From contig JAKABO010000002.1 in the NCBI GenBank assembly GCA_021796835.1, positions 60,659 to 124,658 of the forward strand: 64,000 bases of DNA, written 5' to 3'. Under the pieces are notes generated by a model. It had not been told where the DNA came from. It ran no database searches and was given only the letters and a program-made list of their open reading frames with translations. This document shows positions 26,576-34,128 of this stretch, piece after piece. This DNA is from Pseudomonadota bacterium. Its GTDB lineage: Bacteria; Pseudomonadota; Gammaproteobacteria; Burkholderiales; Ferrovaceae. The position numbers were made by a program, and so were the translations under genes. Numbering within the stretch: position 1 is the first letter of the stretch; every line of letters begins with the position of its first letter.

Positions 26576-27531
26576 GGGGCCTCCGCACCTTTCAGCAGGC
26601 GAGTCAGTGTGCTCGCCAAACGATTGGGTTCAAATTTCGAGATATATTCGTCCACCCCCACGGTCTTGCCCAATTGCTGGTTGGAACTGCCGGACAACGA
26701 GGAATGCATGAGCACCGGGATGCCTGCGAACCGTTTGTCTTCCTTGATCTTTCGGGTCAGCATGTAGCCATCCATCTCGGGCATTTCCACATCGGTCAGG
26801 ATGAGTTGAAGCGTATCCTTCAGCGGGGTGTGGGCACTTTCGGCAACCTCTGCCAGATGACGCAACTCATCCCATGCCTGGCGACCATTCACCGCCGAAA
26901 TGCCCTGTACGCCCATGGCTTCCAGGGTACGGGCAATCTGTTTGCGGGCGACAGAGGAATCATCGGCATAGAACACCCGCCGATTGTTCAGGCCGAGAGG
27001 CCTCACGTTGCGGTAGATGGATTCGTCCTCGCCGATCTGAGCGGTTTCGGCCAGTACGCGTTCCACATCCAGCATCATGACCAGTCGTCCATCCGGCAGT
27101 TCCGTCACGGCGGTGACCAGTCCTCCCAGAGGGGTATTCACCATTTCGGGAGGGACCCGCATGGCCGACCAGTCGAGACGCAGGATGGTATCCACCGATT
27201 CCACCAGAAATCCCTGGGTGTGACCGTTGTATTCCGTGATGATCGTGATGTCCGGAACGGTTTCGAGTGGAATGCCGATGTACTTGGCCAGTCCGATGAT
27301 GGGAATCAGGATGCCGCGCAGGCTGACCATTCCCTCCACGGCTTCGGGCATTTCCGGAGCGCGCGTGATGGGTGGGGTGCGCAGTACCTCGCGTACCTTG
27401 AAGACATTGATGCCATAAGTTTCGCGGCGTTCGGTTCGGGGGTTGATCCCCAACGTGAACATCAGAATTTCCAACTTGTTGGTTCCCGCCAACTTGGTTC
27501 GGGCATCGATTTTGGAAAGTAGTTCAGACAT
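26572..27531 (-). CDS. cheV: Chemotaxis coupling protein CheV (first copy)
   Basis: 319 aa with the same layout as the next gene: a CheW-like domain (YGINVFKVREVLRTPP, MVSLRGILIPIIGLAKY, TELPDGRLVMMLDVERV) then a receiver (FYADDSSVARKQI, phosphoacceptor in ILTDVEMPEMDGY, EYISKFEPN). The two copies are similar in nearly every block, consistent with tandem duplication followed by divergence. A sigma-28-like promoter lies 53-79 bp upstream, directly after the motB stop. With no cheW in the window, these may serve as main couplers, though cheW may be encoded elsewhere. Confidence 0.93.
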   Translation of the reverse strand: MSELLSKIDARTKLAGTNKLEILMFTLGINPRTERRETYGINVFKVREVLRTPPITRAPEMPEAVEGMVSLRGILIPIIGLAKYIGIPLETVPDITIITEYNGHTQGFLVESVDTILRLDWSAMRVPPEMVNTPLGGLVTAVTELPDGRLVMMLDVERVLAETAQIGEDESIYRNVRPLGLNNRRVFYADDSSVARKQIARTLEAMGVQGISAVNGRQAWDELRHLAEVAESAHTPLKDTLQLILTDVEMPEMDGYMLTRKIKEDKRFAGIPVLMHSSLSGSSNQQLGKTVGVDEYISKFEPNRLASTLTRLLKGAEAP

Positions 27532-27583
27532 GGATCATCCTTGGTTCACTGTCTTTGAGCATGGCCGTTCTTCATGATAAGGG

Positions 27584-27610
27584 ATAGCGACTTTTTTGCC
27601 GGAAACTTTA
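27584..27610 (-). promoter_or_regulatory. Candidate sigma-28 (FliA) promoter for cheV-cheV-cheYZA
   Basis: On the minus strand TAAAGTTT, an 11-nt spacer and GTCGCTAT, compared with TAAAGTTT-N11-GCCGATAA. The -35 is perfect and the -10 matches 5 of 8, a weaker site. It begins next to the motB stop codon and precedes the first cheV by about 50 bp. Confidence 0.45.
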
Positions 27611-27611
27611 A

Positions 27612-28592
27612 TCAGCGGGTCGGGCTGACGGGCAGCGGGGGAGCCGGCGCGGCGGGAGAGGGAGGTGCCGGTGGAACACTGTTTTCCACCTGAATGACAC
27701 CGCCGTCATGGCGTGCCGTATCCTCGGCCCGTTTGTTCATGACAATGATGCTGATGCGCCGATTGGTCGGATCGTTGGGATCGTTTTTATTCAGCAGGAC
27801 GGCCGACGCCAGTCCGACGACGCGCAGGACCTTGTCGGGGTCCATGCCCCCCGTGATCAGTTCACGCCGGGAGGCGTTGGCTCGGTCGGCAGAGAGGTCC
27901 CAATTGTTGTATCCACCTTTGGCTCCTTTCATGTCCACGGAGTAGGGGCGCGCATCCGTATGTCCGGACAAACTGATAAAATTGGGGACATCATTGAGGC
28001 TTTTACCGATTTCACGGAGGATATCGCGGGTGTAGGGTTCCAGTTGGGCGCTTCCCACCCGGAACATGGGACGATTCTGGCGATCCACGATCTGAATGCG
28101 CAATCCCTCGCTGGTGAGGTCCAGAAGGATCTGGTCCTTGAATTTCTCCAGGTTGGGGTTATGGGCGATGACCCCTTCGATCCTTGTCTTCAATTCCTTG
28201 AGTTTGGCCAATTCATCGGCCTGCTCCTTACGTTTGAAGTCGGTATCGGATGTCTTGAGACTGATGATTTTTTTCCTGGAAGGAAGGTCTCCCCTCTTGA
28301 CTTGTCCCTCGCTACGTGACAGGTCTTTCCCGCCCCCCTTGATAACGCTGGAACTGTTTCCGCTGCCGGATCCCCCTTCAAGGGCAATCTTCAGGGGGGT
28401 TTTGAAATAATCCTCGATCCCTTGCAGATCTCCCCGAGTGGTGGAGCCCAGTAGCCACATCAGGAGAAAGAACGCCATCATGGCCGTCACAAAATCGGCA
28501 TAGGCGATTTTCCAGGCTCCTCCGTGGTGCCCGCCACCCGCAACCTTTTTGATGCGTTTGACGACGATGGGGCGTTTGTCTTCGGCGGTCAT
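27612..28592 (-). CDS. motB: Flagellar stator protein MotB
   Basis: 326 aa inner-membrane protein. A basic N-terminus is followed by a single TM helix with YADFVTAMMAFFLLMW, where D33 is the proton-carrying aspartate. A plug/linker region (low complexity, GGSGSGNSSSVIKGGGK) precedes the OmpA-like peptidoglycan-binding domain (about 175-290) with SLSGHTDARPYS and NRRISIIVMNK. The tail is Pro/Ala-rich. With MotA it forms the proton-driven stator. It lies 18 bp after motA. A second stator pair, motCD, is encoded at 36.8-38.3 kb. Confidence 0.95.
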   Translation of the reverse strand: MTAEDKRPIVVKRIKKVAGGGHHGGAWKIAYADFVTAMMAFFLLMWLLGSTTRGDLQGIEDYFKTPLKIALEGGSGSGNSSSVIKGGGKDLSRSEGQVKRGDLPSRKKIISLKTSDTDFKRKEQADELAKLKELKTRIEGVIAHNPNLEKFKDQILLDLTSEGLRIQIVDRQNRPMFRVGSAQLEPYTRDILREIGKSLNDVPNFISLSGHTDARPYSVDMKGAKGGYNNWDLSADRANASRRELITGGMDPDKVLRVVGLASAVLLNKNDPNDPTNRRISIIVMNKRAEDTARHDGGVIQVENSVPPAPPSPAAPAPPLPVSPTR

Positions 28593-28610
28593 CGACCCGG
28601 TTCCTCAGGA

Positions 28611-29465
28611 TCAGCGTTTCTGTTTGACGTGGGTTTCCAACTCGGCAAAGCCGGGGCGCTCGGGTGTATTGAGTACCTTGCGTCCGAATTCCACCGCCAT
28701 GGCAGGCGCATAACCGTTGAGACTGGCCAGCAAGGTTACCTTGATGGTTTGAAACATCTTGGTGGATTCGTCGGCCTTTTGTTCCAGCAGTCCCCCCAGC
28801 GGTCCCACAAACCCATAAGCCAGCAGGATCCCCAGGAAGGTTCCGACCAGGGCGTGCGCGATGAGCATGCCCAGTTCGGCAGGGGGGGCGCCCACCGATT
28901 CCATGGTGTGCACCACACCCATCACGGCGGCCACGATCCCGAAAGCAGGGAGTCCGTCACCGAGTTTGGAGATGACGTGGGCGGGTACCAGTGCCTCATG
29001 GTGATGAGTGTCAATTTCCACATCCATCAGATTTTCGATCTCCATGGCGTTCAGGTTTCCACTGACCATGATGCGCAGATAATCCGTGATGAATTCGATC
29101 ACATGGTGGTCACCCAGAATTTTTGGATATTTGGAAAAGAGGGCGCTTTGCTCGGGGTTTTCTACATCCCCTTCCACGGCCATCAGCCCTTCCTTGCGGA
29201 TTTTTCCCAGGATCTCGTAGAGCAGGGCCATCAACTCCATATAGGTTTCTTTGTTGTATTTTGCTCCCTTGAATACCGAGGGGAGGGCTTTAGATGTGGC
29301 TTTGACGGCCGTTCCCGTATTGCCGACGAACAAGGCGCCGGAGGCGGCGCCTCCAATCATGAGCAGTTCAACCGGTTGGAAGAGGGCGCCCAAATGCCCT
29401 CCTCCTATGGCAAACCCCCCGAACACGGCGCCCAGGACGACGACATAGCCGATGATGACAAACAT
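28611..29465 (-). CDS. motA: Flagellar stator protein MotA
   Basis: 284 aa with four predicted TM helices: two near the N-terminus (MFVIIGYVVVLGAVFGGFA and the next), and two from about 165 (KLGDGLPAFGIVAAVMGVV and LIAHALVGTFLGILLAYGFVGPL). The large cytoplasmic loop between them contacts FliG. It conducts protons with MotB and generates torque. A good sigma-28 promoter lies about 100 bp upstream, overlapping the flhC stop codon. The length is close to that of E. coli MotA. Confidence 0.95.
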   Translation of the reverse strand: MFVIIGYVVVLGAVFGGFAIGGGHLGALFQPVELLMIGGAASGALFVGNTGTAVKATSKALPSVFKGAKYNKETYMELMALLYEILGKIRKEGLMAVEGDVENPEQSALFSKYPKILGDHHVIEFITDYLRIMVSGNLNAMEIENLMDVEIDTHHHEALVPAHVISKLGDGLPAFGIVAAVMGVVHTMESVGAPPAELGMLIAHALVGTFLGILLAYGFVGPLGGLLEQKADESTKMFQTIKVTLLASLNGYAPAMAVEFGRKVLNTPERPGFAELETHVKQKR

Positions 29466-29556
29466 GGAAAGGCTCCAGATACGTTATAAATTCTTGGAGG
29501 GTTTACAAGGCGCCATTCAACCATGAATCGAGCGCGCGCGCATCCCGTTTTCGGGG

Positions 29557-29583
29557 TTTTCGGCTAATTTTTTTTGAACTTTA
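29557..29583 (-). promoter_or_regulatory. Sigma-28 (FliA) promoter for motAB
   Basis: Minus-strand TAAAGTTC, 11 nt (mostly A), GCCGAAAA: 14 of 16 positions match the sigma-28 consensus with exact spacing. The TAA of the -35 box is also the flhC stop codon, so the promoter is embedded at the end of the early operon. The motA start is about 92 bp downstream. Confidence 0.7.
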
Positions 29584-30135
29584 CAGGGAAGGTTCGGAAG
29601 AGACGGGTTTTTGGCTGAGTTTCTTGGTTTTTCCTGCGCGGGATGGAGGGGCGCAGATGCCGCAGACATAATCGGCAGTCAGGTCGTGGGTATGGACCAC
29701 GAACTCCCCGTTGCAACGGGTACACGGGGTTGTTTTCAGCATGCCGGCAGCACAGAAGCGAAGTAAAAACCAGGCGCGGGTGACGCTGAGAATGTTTTCT
29801 TCCTTGCTGATGACATTTTGCTCGAGATAGAGCTGATAACTCTTGATGAGCAATTCAAGGGGGGGGAGGTCGATGTTCTTTTCGAGGTAGCGGTAAATCC
29901 CGAGGAACAGGGATGCGTGGATATTCGGCTGCCAGGTGATGAACCAGTCGGTGGAATAGGGCAACATGCCCTTGGAAGGAGAATGCCCGGCGACTTCCCG
30001 ATACAGGCGCAACAGCCGCTCGCGGCTCAGATGGGTCTCTTCCTGCAACAACTGAAGACGAGCCCCCAACTCAATCAACTCGACGGCCCACTGGACCTCC
30101 TGGGCTTCGGCAACGATGCTGCGCGGAGCAACCAA
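29581..30135 (-). CDS. flhC: Flagellar master regulator subunit FlhC
   Basis: 184 aa. It aligns over its length with enterobacterial FlhC, including GMLPYSTDWFITWQPNIHASLF and the zinc site CTRC...CGIC in the C-terminal part. It combines with FlhD as the DNA-binding heteromer that activates class II flagellar genes. The start is TTG at 30135, supported by homology (SIVAEAQEVQWAVELIELGARLQLL), but no Shine-Dalgarno precedes it; it begins 6 nt after the flhD stop, so translational coupling is likely. This weak start may keep the FlhC level tied to FlhD. Confidence 0.94.
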   Translation of the reverse strand: MVAPRSIVAEAQEVQWAVELIELGARLQLLQEETHLSRERLLRLYREVAGHSPSKGMLPYSTDWFITWQPNIHASLFLGIYRYLEKNIDLPPLELLIKSYQLYLEQNVISKEENILSVTRAWFLLRFCAAGMLKTTPCTRCNGEFVVHTHDLTADYVCGICAPPSRAGKTKKLSQKPVSSEPSL

Positions 30136-30141
30136 GGGAGG

Positions 30142-30462
30142 TCAGATCGCCAGTTGTTCGGCCGGTTGGCCGGCCATGAGGATGGCTGCATGGGGTTGGG
30201 CCATGAGCCGGTCTTTGGTGTGGTCGGTGATCATGTTGAGCAGCAGGTTCTCATCGAAACGCAAACGGCACACCAGCATATTCGATGCGGCCATTTTAAT
30301 CAACTGGGCAGGGGTCAGACTGGCGATCAGATCGGCCATTTCCGCGTTGATCCCCAGTCGGAACAGGGCGGCGGCCATGTCCTGATTGATCATGTTCTGA
30401 GCCAGCATCAGATAGGAAAGGTTGGTGTCCTTGATCTCTGCGTGTAATTGGGTGGGGTTCAC
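30142..30462 (-). CDS. flhD: Flagellar master regulator subunit FlhD
   Basis: 106 aa from a GTG at 30462 preceded by AAGGAG with 7-nt spacing; the ORF-track start lies far upstream in the AT-rich leader and is rejected. It matches FlhD in NLSYLMLAQNMINQDMAAALFRLG and in MLVCRLRFDE, whose cysteine corresponds to the inter-subunit disulfide of the E. coli protein. Together with FlhC it activates the flagellar gene cascade. About 430 bp of leader lie upstream, including a perfect sigma-28-type promoter. Confidence 0.94.
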   Translation of the reverse strand: MNPTQLHAEIKDTNLSYLMLAQNMINQDMAAALFRLGINAEMADLIASLTPAQLIKMAASNMLVCRLRFDENLLLNMITDHTKDRLMAQPHAAILMAGQPAEQLAI

Positions 30463-30597
30463 GGAAATTCTCCTTAGTGTTGGACTGCGCCGGTGACCAC
30501 GGGTCACGATGGGCCCATTGTGCCGAACGAAAAAAGGAGAATAAATCAGTAATTTGATGAATTTGTCGTAGGAATAAAACCTATGGGCGACACAAAC

Positions 30598-30630
30598 ACC
30601 CGCTTTGCCATCGGGGCAAAAAAAGCGGGT
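30598..30630 (-). other. Stem-loop in the flhDC leader
   Basis: On the minus strand ACCCGCTTT(TTTT)GCC-ccgat-GGCAAAGCGGGT pairs over 12 bp with a four-T bulge. The stem is followed by GTTTGTGT, a weak U-rich tail. It lies about 85 nt after the presumed start of transcripts from the sigma-28 site and might end a short RNA or structure the flhD leader. Confidence 0.5.
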
Positions 30631-30688
30631 AAAATAAAAAATCAATATTTTCAGTCGATTGCGGTGTTCTGCTTCGTCTATGAACAGG

Positions 30689-30715
30689 TTATCGGCAGAC
30701 TTTTGGAAAACTTTA
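30689..30715 (-). promoter_or_regulatory. Perfect-consensus sigma-28 (FliA) promoter upstream of flhDC
   Basis: Minus-strand TAAAGTTT, 11-nt spacer, GCCGATAA: all 16 consensus positions match. An A/T tract lies immediately upstream of the -35. The predicted start is about 220 nt before the flhD GTG. It is the best sigma-28 match seen in the window. Confidence 0.75.
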
Positions 30716-30892
30716 GGGTTTTTTTAAAAAATAAAAAAATTTTTTCACCCTCAAAATAAAGGCAAAAAGTGTCTCTCTCTTGCACCGTCCGGAGAAATGA
30801 CGGGGTAAATCCCCGGTTGTTCCCGCCTTTGAGGTGGGCTTCCCCTCTGGATAATGGCGTGTCGATGTGTCCCCTAATCTCAGAGAGTTCCT

Positions 30893-32041
30893 ATGGACAG
30901 CGAGAGTGATCTCGAAAAAACCGAACAACCTTCGCAGCGACGTCTCGATCAGGCGCACGAAGAAGGTCAGGTCGCCCGTTCCCGCGAACTGTCCACCTTC
31001 ATGGCGTTGTTGGCGGGTGGCGGCGGGTTGTGGTTCATGGGGGGGCATCTGCGTCAATCGTTGTTGGGGTTGGTTCGCCAGGGACTGAGTTTCGATGCGG
31101 GGGTGGCCACGGACCCCGTACGCATGATGGAACGGTTTTCACGATTGTCGCTGGAGATCGTGGGCGTGTTTTTGCCCTTTTTGGGTTTGCTCCTGATGAC
31201 GGCCATTTTTTCTCCCCTGCTCCTGAATGGGTGGTTGTTCAGTTTCAAACCGTTGCAACCAAATTTTTCCCGCCTGGACCCCCTGGCCGGTATCGGACGC
31301 ATGTTTTCTGCCCAGGGGGGGGTGGAATTGGTGAAAAGCATTGCCAAGGCGGGAGTGGTGGGTGGGGCAGGGGTCTGGGCGGTGTGGCACTATCTGGATC
31401 AGACCCTGATGCTCCCCGCGTTGTCCATTCCTGCCGCCACCTTGCAGATGGGGACCCTGGTGGGACAGGCCTTTTTGGCCATGTTGGCAGGGATGATGCT
31501 GGTGGCCGCGGTGGATGTGCCTTTTCAGTTGTGGGAGCACAATCGTCAACTTCGCATGACGAAGGATGAAATTCGCCAGGAGGCCAAGGAAACCGAAGGG
31601 GATCCCCAGATCAAGGGCAAGATCCGGAGTATGCAGCGTGAACGGGCGCGTCGGCGCATGATGGCTCAGGTCCCGAGTGCGGACGTGGTGGTGACCAATC
31701 CTACCCACTATGCGGTGGCCCTGCGCTACCAGGAGGGCGTCATGCGCGCCCCCATCGTGGTGGCCAAAGGGGTCCATCAGGTGGCGGAACGCATTCGCGC
31801 GCTGGCGGCCACACATCGCATTCCCGTGGTGGAGGCCCCTGCATTGGCACGGGCATTACATGCCCATACCGAGTTGGAACATCCCGTACCAGAGGCGCTC
31901 TATCTTGCAGTCGCCGAGATATTGGCCTATGCCTACCAGTTACAACGACAGCGCAAGGAAGGAGGCGATGTTCCTCCTCCGCCTCAAAACCTTCCTGTTC
32001 CCAAGGAACTTGATCCCGAAAGCCGGGTGAGCACATCATGA
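30893..32041 (+). CDS. flhB: Flagellar type III export switch protein FlhB
   Basis: 382 aa. Four TM helices (about 30-210) are followed by a charged linker (NRQLRMTKDEIRQEAKETEG) and the autocleaving cytoplasmic domain with NPTH at 269-272, the same numbering as in Salmonella/E. coli. Cleavage changes export specificity from rod/hook to filament proteins. It leads the plus-strand operon flhB-flhA-flhF-flhG-fliA-motC-motD, overlapping flhA by 4 bp. A separate FlhB C-domain paralogue is encoded at 48999-49298. Confidence 0.97.
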   Translation: MDSESDLEKTEQPSQRRLDQAHEEGQVARSRELSTFMALLAGGGGLWFMGGHLRQSLLGLVRQGLSFDAGVATDPVRMMERFSRLSLEIVGVFLPFLGLLLMTAIFSPLLLNGWLFSFKPLQPNFSRLDPLAGIGRMFSAQGGVELVKSIAKAGVVGGAGVWAVWHYLDQTLMLPALSIPAATLQMGTLVGQAFLAMLAGMMLVAAVDVPFQLWEHNRQLRMTKDEIRQEAKETEGDPQIKGKIRSMQRERARRRMMAQVPSADVVVTNPTHYAVALRYQEGVMRAPIVVAKGVHQVAERIRALAATHRIPVVEAPALARALHAHTELEHPVPEALYLAVAEILAYAYQLQRQRKEGGDVPPPPQNLPVPKELDPESRVSTS

Positions 32042-34128
32042 ACAATGCATTGATGACGGTTCAGGGCTTGTTCAAAGGGGCCGGAAGCAAGGGATTGGCC
32101 GGTCCCGTGCTCATCATTCTGGTATTGAGCATGATGGTGTTGCCTCTGCCTGCCTTTTTGCTGGATATCTTTTTTACCTTCAACATCTCCGTTTCGATCA
32201 TGGTGTTGCTGGTCAGCATGAATACGCTGAAACCCCTCGAGTTTTCTGCCTTTCCGACAGTCTTGCTGATGACCACGCTGCTGCGTCTGTCCCTGAATGT
32301 GGCCTCCACCCGGATCGTATTGCTGGAAGGGCATACCGGGCCGGATGCGGCGGGGAAGGTCATCGAGTCCTTTGGACACTTTTTGGTGGGGGGGAATTTT
32401 GCAGTGGGGATCGTGGTTTTCCTGATCCTGGTGGTCATCAACTTTGTCGTGATCACCAAAGGAGCGGGGCGAATTGCTGAGGTGGGCGCCCGTTTTACCC
32501 TGGATGCCATGCCCGGTAAACAAATGGCCATCGATGCCGATCTCAATGCCGGTTTGATCGGTGAGGAAGAAGCCCGTAAGCGTCGCCTCAACATTGCCCA
32601 GGAAGCGGATTTTTATGGGTCCATGGATGGGGCCAGCAAGTTTGTGCGCGGAGATGCCGTGGCAGGGATCATGATTCTGCTCATCAATATCATTGGTGGG
32701 TTCATCGTCGGAGTCCTGCAGCATAATCTGGATGTGGCGACGGCGGCCAAGAACTACACGCTGTTGACCATCGGGGACGGGCTGGTGGCACAGATTCCTT
32801 CGCTGGTCATTTCCACCGCAGCCGGTGTGGTGGTCAGCCGCGTTTCCACCGACGAAAACATCGGTCAGCAACTGATGGGTCAGGTCTTCACCCAGCCTCT
32901 GGTTCTCATGTTGACCGGAACCATCGTGGGTGCCTTGGGGTTGGTGCCGGGCATGCCGCACTTTGCTTTTCTGCTCTTTGCGGCCATTCTGGGCGGGTGG
33001 GGGACCACATTGTGGAAACGCCAGCGCCTCGAGGCGGTGCAGGCCGCCCTGCCCCAGGCCCCGCCCCAGGTTTCCCTCGAGGCGCCGGAGGCCACCTGGG
33101 AAGATGTGACCCCCATCGATGTCCTGGGTCTGGAAGTCGGCTACCGTCTGATCTCTCTGGTGGATAAGGAGCGGGATGGGGATCTGTTACGGCGGATCAA
33201 GGGGTTGCGGCGCAAGTTTGCCCAGGAAATAGGGTTTCTGCCCCCTGCCATTCATATTCGCGATAATCTGGAATTGCGCCCCAACGCCTATCGGATCACG
33301 CTGAAAGGTGCTGAAATCGGGAGTGGGGAAGCATTGCCCGGACAGTTTCTGGCCATCAACCCCGGGCAGGTTACGGGGACATTGCAGGGAACGCCCACCC
33401 AGGATCCGGCTTTTGGGTTGCCCGCCATCTGGATCGAGGCCGTACTCAAGGATCATGCGCAGGCGCTGGGCTATACGGTCGTGGACGTCAGTACGGTGGT
33501 GGCCACGCATCTCAGCCACCTCATCCATCTGCAGGCGGCTTCCCTGTTAGGGATACAGGAGTTGCACCAGTTGCTGGAGCATGTGGCCAAGTCCAGTCCC
33601 AAACTGATCGAGGAGTTGGTTCCCAAACTTCTCTCTCATGCCCTGTTGCAAAAGGTTCTCCAGAACCTGCTGGAGGAGGGAGTACCCATTCGGGATATGC
33701 GCAGCATTCTGGAAACACTGTCCAAATATGTGCCTGTGTCGCAAGACCCTGTTTACCTGACGGCTCAGGTCAGGGTGGCACTGGGTCCGGCGATCATTCA
33801 ACAACTCTATCCCGCCTCACAGGAATTACAGGTGATTGCCATGGACAAGGAACTGGAACATCTTCTGGCTCAGGCCATGCAGGCCGGGGGACTACAGCAG
33901 GCCATCGAGCCGGGCCTGGCGGATACCCTGTTGCGCGAGACACGAATGGCGGCGGAACGTCAGGAAATGATGGGGTTTCCGGTGGTCCTGCTGGTGCCGG
34001 GACAATTGCGGGATTTGCTGGCGCGCTTTCTCAAGCGGGCCTTGCCTCAATTGAAAGTGATTGCTCAGGATGAGGTGCCTGGGTTTAGAACCGTGAAAGT
34101 GACATCGCTGGTAGGGGGGCGAGTATGA
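32038..34128 (+). CDS. flhA: Flagellar type III export protein FlhA
   Basis: 696 aa. The N-terminal half has about eight TM helices, with the conserved FHIPEP-type cytoplasmic loop regions (FPTVLLMTTLLRLSLNVASTR, KGAGRIAEVGARFTLDAMPGKQMAIDADL). The C-terminal half is the nonameric cytoplasmic ring that receives chaperone-substrate complexes. It couples the proton gradient to protein export. It overlaps flhB and flhF by 4 bp each. The length is normal. Confidence 0.97.
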   Translation: MNNALMTVQGLFKGAGSKGLAGPVLIILVLSMMVLPLPAFLLDIFFTFNISVSIMVLLVSMNTLKPLEFSAFPTVLLMTTLLRLSLNVASTRIVLLEGHTGPDAAGKVIESFGHFLVGGNFAVGIVVFLILVVINFVVITKGAGRIAEVGARFTLDAMPGKQMAIDADLNAGLIGEEEARKRRLNIAQEADFYGSMDGASKFVRGDAVAGIMILLINIIGGFIVGVLQHNLDVATAAKNYTLLTIGDGLVAQIPSLVISTAAGVVVSRVSTDENIGQQLMGQVFTQPLVLMLTGTIVGALGLVPGMPHFAFLLFAAILGGWGTTLWKRQRLEAVQAALPQAPPQVSLEAPEATWEDVTPIDVLGLEVGYRLISLVDKERDGDLLRRIKGLRRKFAQEIGFLPPAIHIRDNLELRPNAYRITLKGAEIGSGEALPGQFLAINPGQVTGTLQGTPTQDPAFGLPAIWIEAVLKDHAQALGYTVVDVSTVVATHLSHLIHLQAASLLGIQELHQLLEHVAKSSPKLIEELVPKLLSHALLQKVLQNLLEEGVPIRDMRSILETLSKYVPVSQDPVYLTAQVRVALGPAIIQQLYPASQELQVIAMDKELEHLLAQAMQAGGLQQAIEPGLADTLLRETRMAAERQEMMGFPVVLLVPGQLRDLLARFLKRALPQLKVIAQDEVPGFRTVKVTSLVGGRV

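Larger units (their letters stand above)
30463..30892. promoter_or_regulatory. Divergent flhDC / flhB regulatory region
   Basis: 430 bp without a protein-coding gene. From the flhD side outwards it holds: the flhD Shine-Dalgarno, a stable hairpin (30598-30630), a perfect sigma-28 site reading toward flhDC (30689-30715), a run of A and T resembling an UP element (30717-30747), and the flhB leader. A weak plus-strand sigma-28-like match TAAAAAAT-N11-GTCGATTG lies near 30635-30661. FlhDC boxes could not be fixed by eye. Confidence 0.6.

Noticed and set aside
29530-29542. GCGCGCGCGC run in the motA leader
   Set aside because: Short alternating purine-pyrimidine tract; too short to claim a structural or regulatory role.
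30463-30645. Upstream extension of flhD (ORF track start at 30645)
   Set aside because: The added 61 residues have no homology to FlhD and cross the leader hairpin; the GTG at 30462 has a good Shine-Dalgarno and gives the family length.
31984-32961. 325-aa minus-strand ORF opposite flhB/flhA
   Set aside because: His/Gln-rich antisense shadow over highly conserved flhA; no domain seen.
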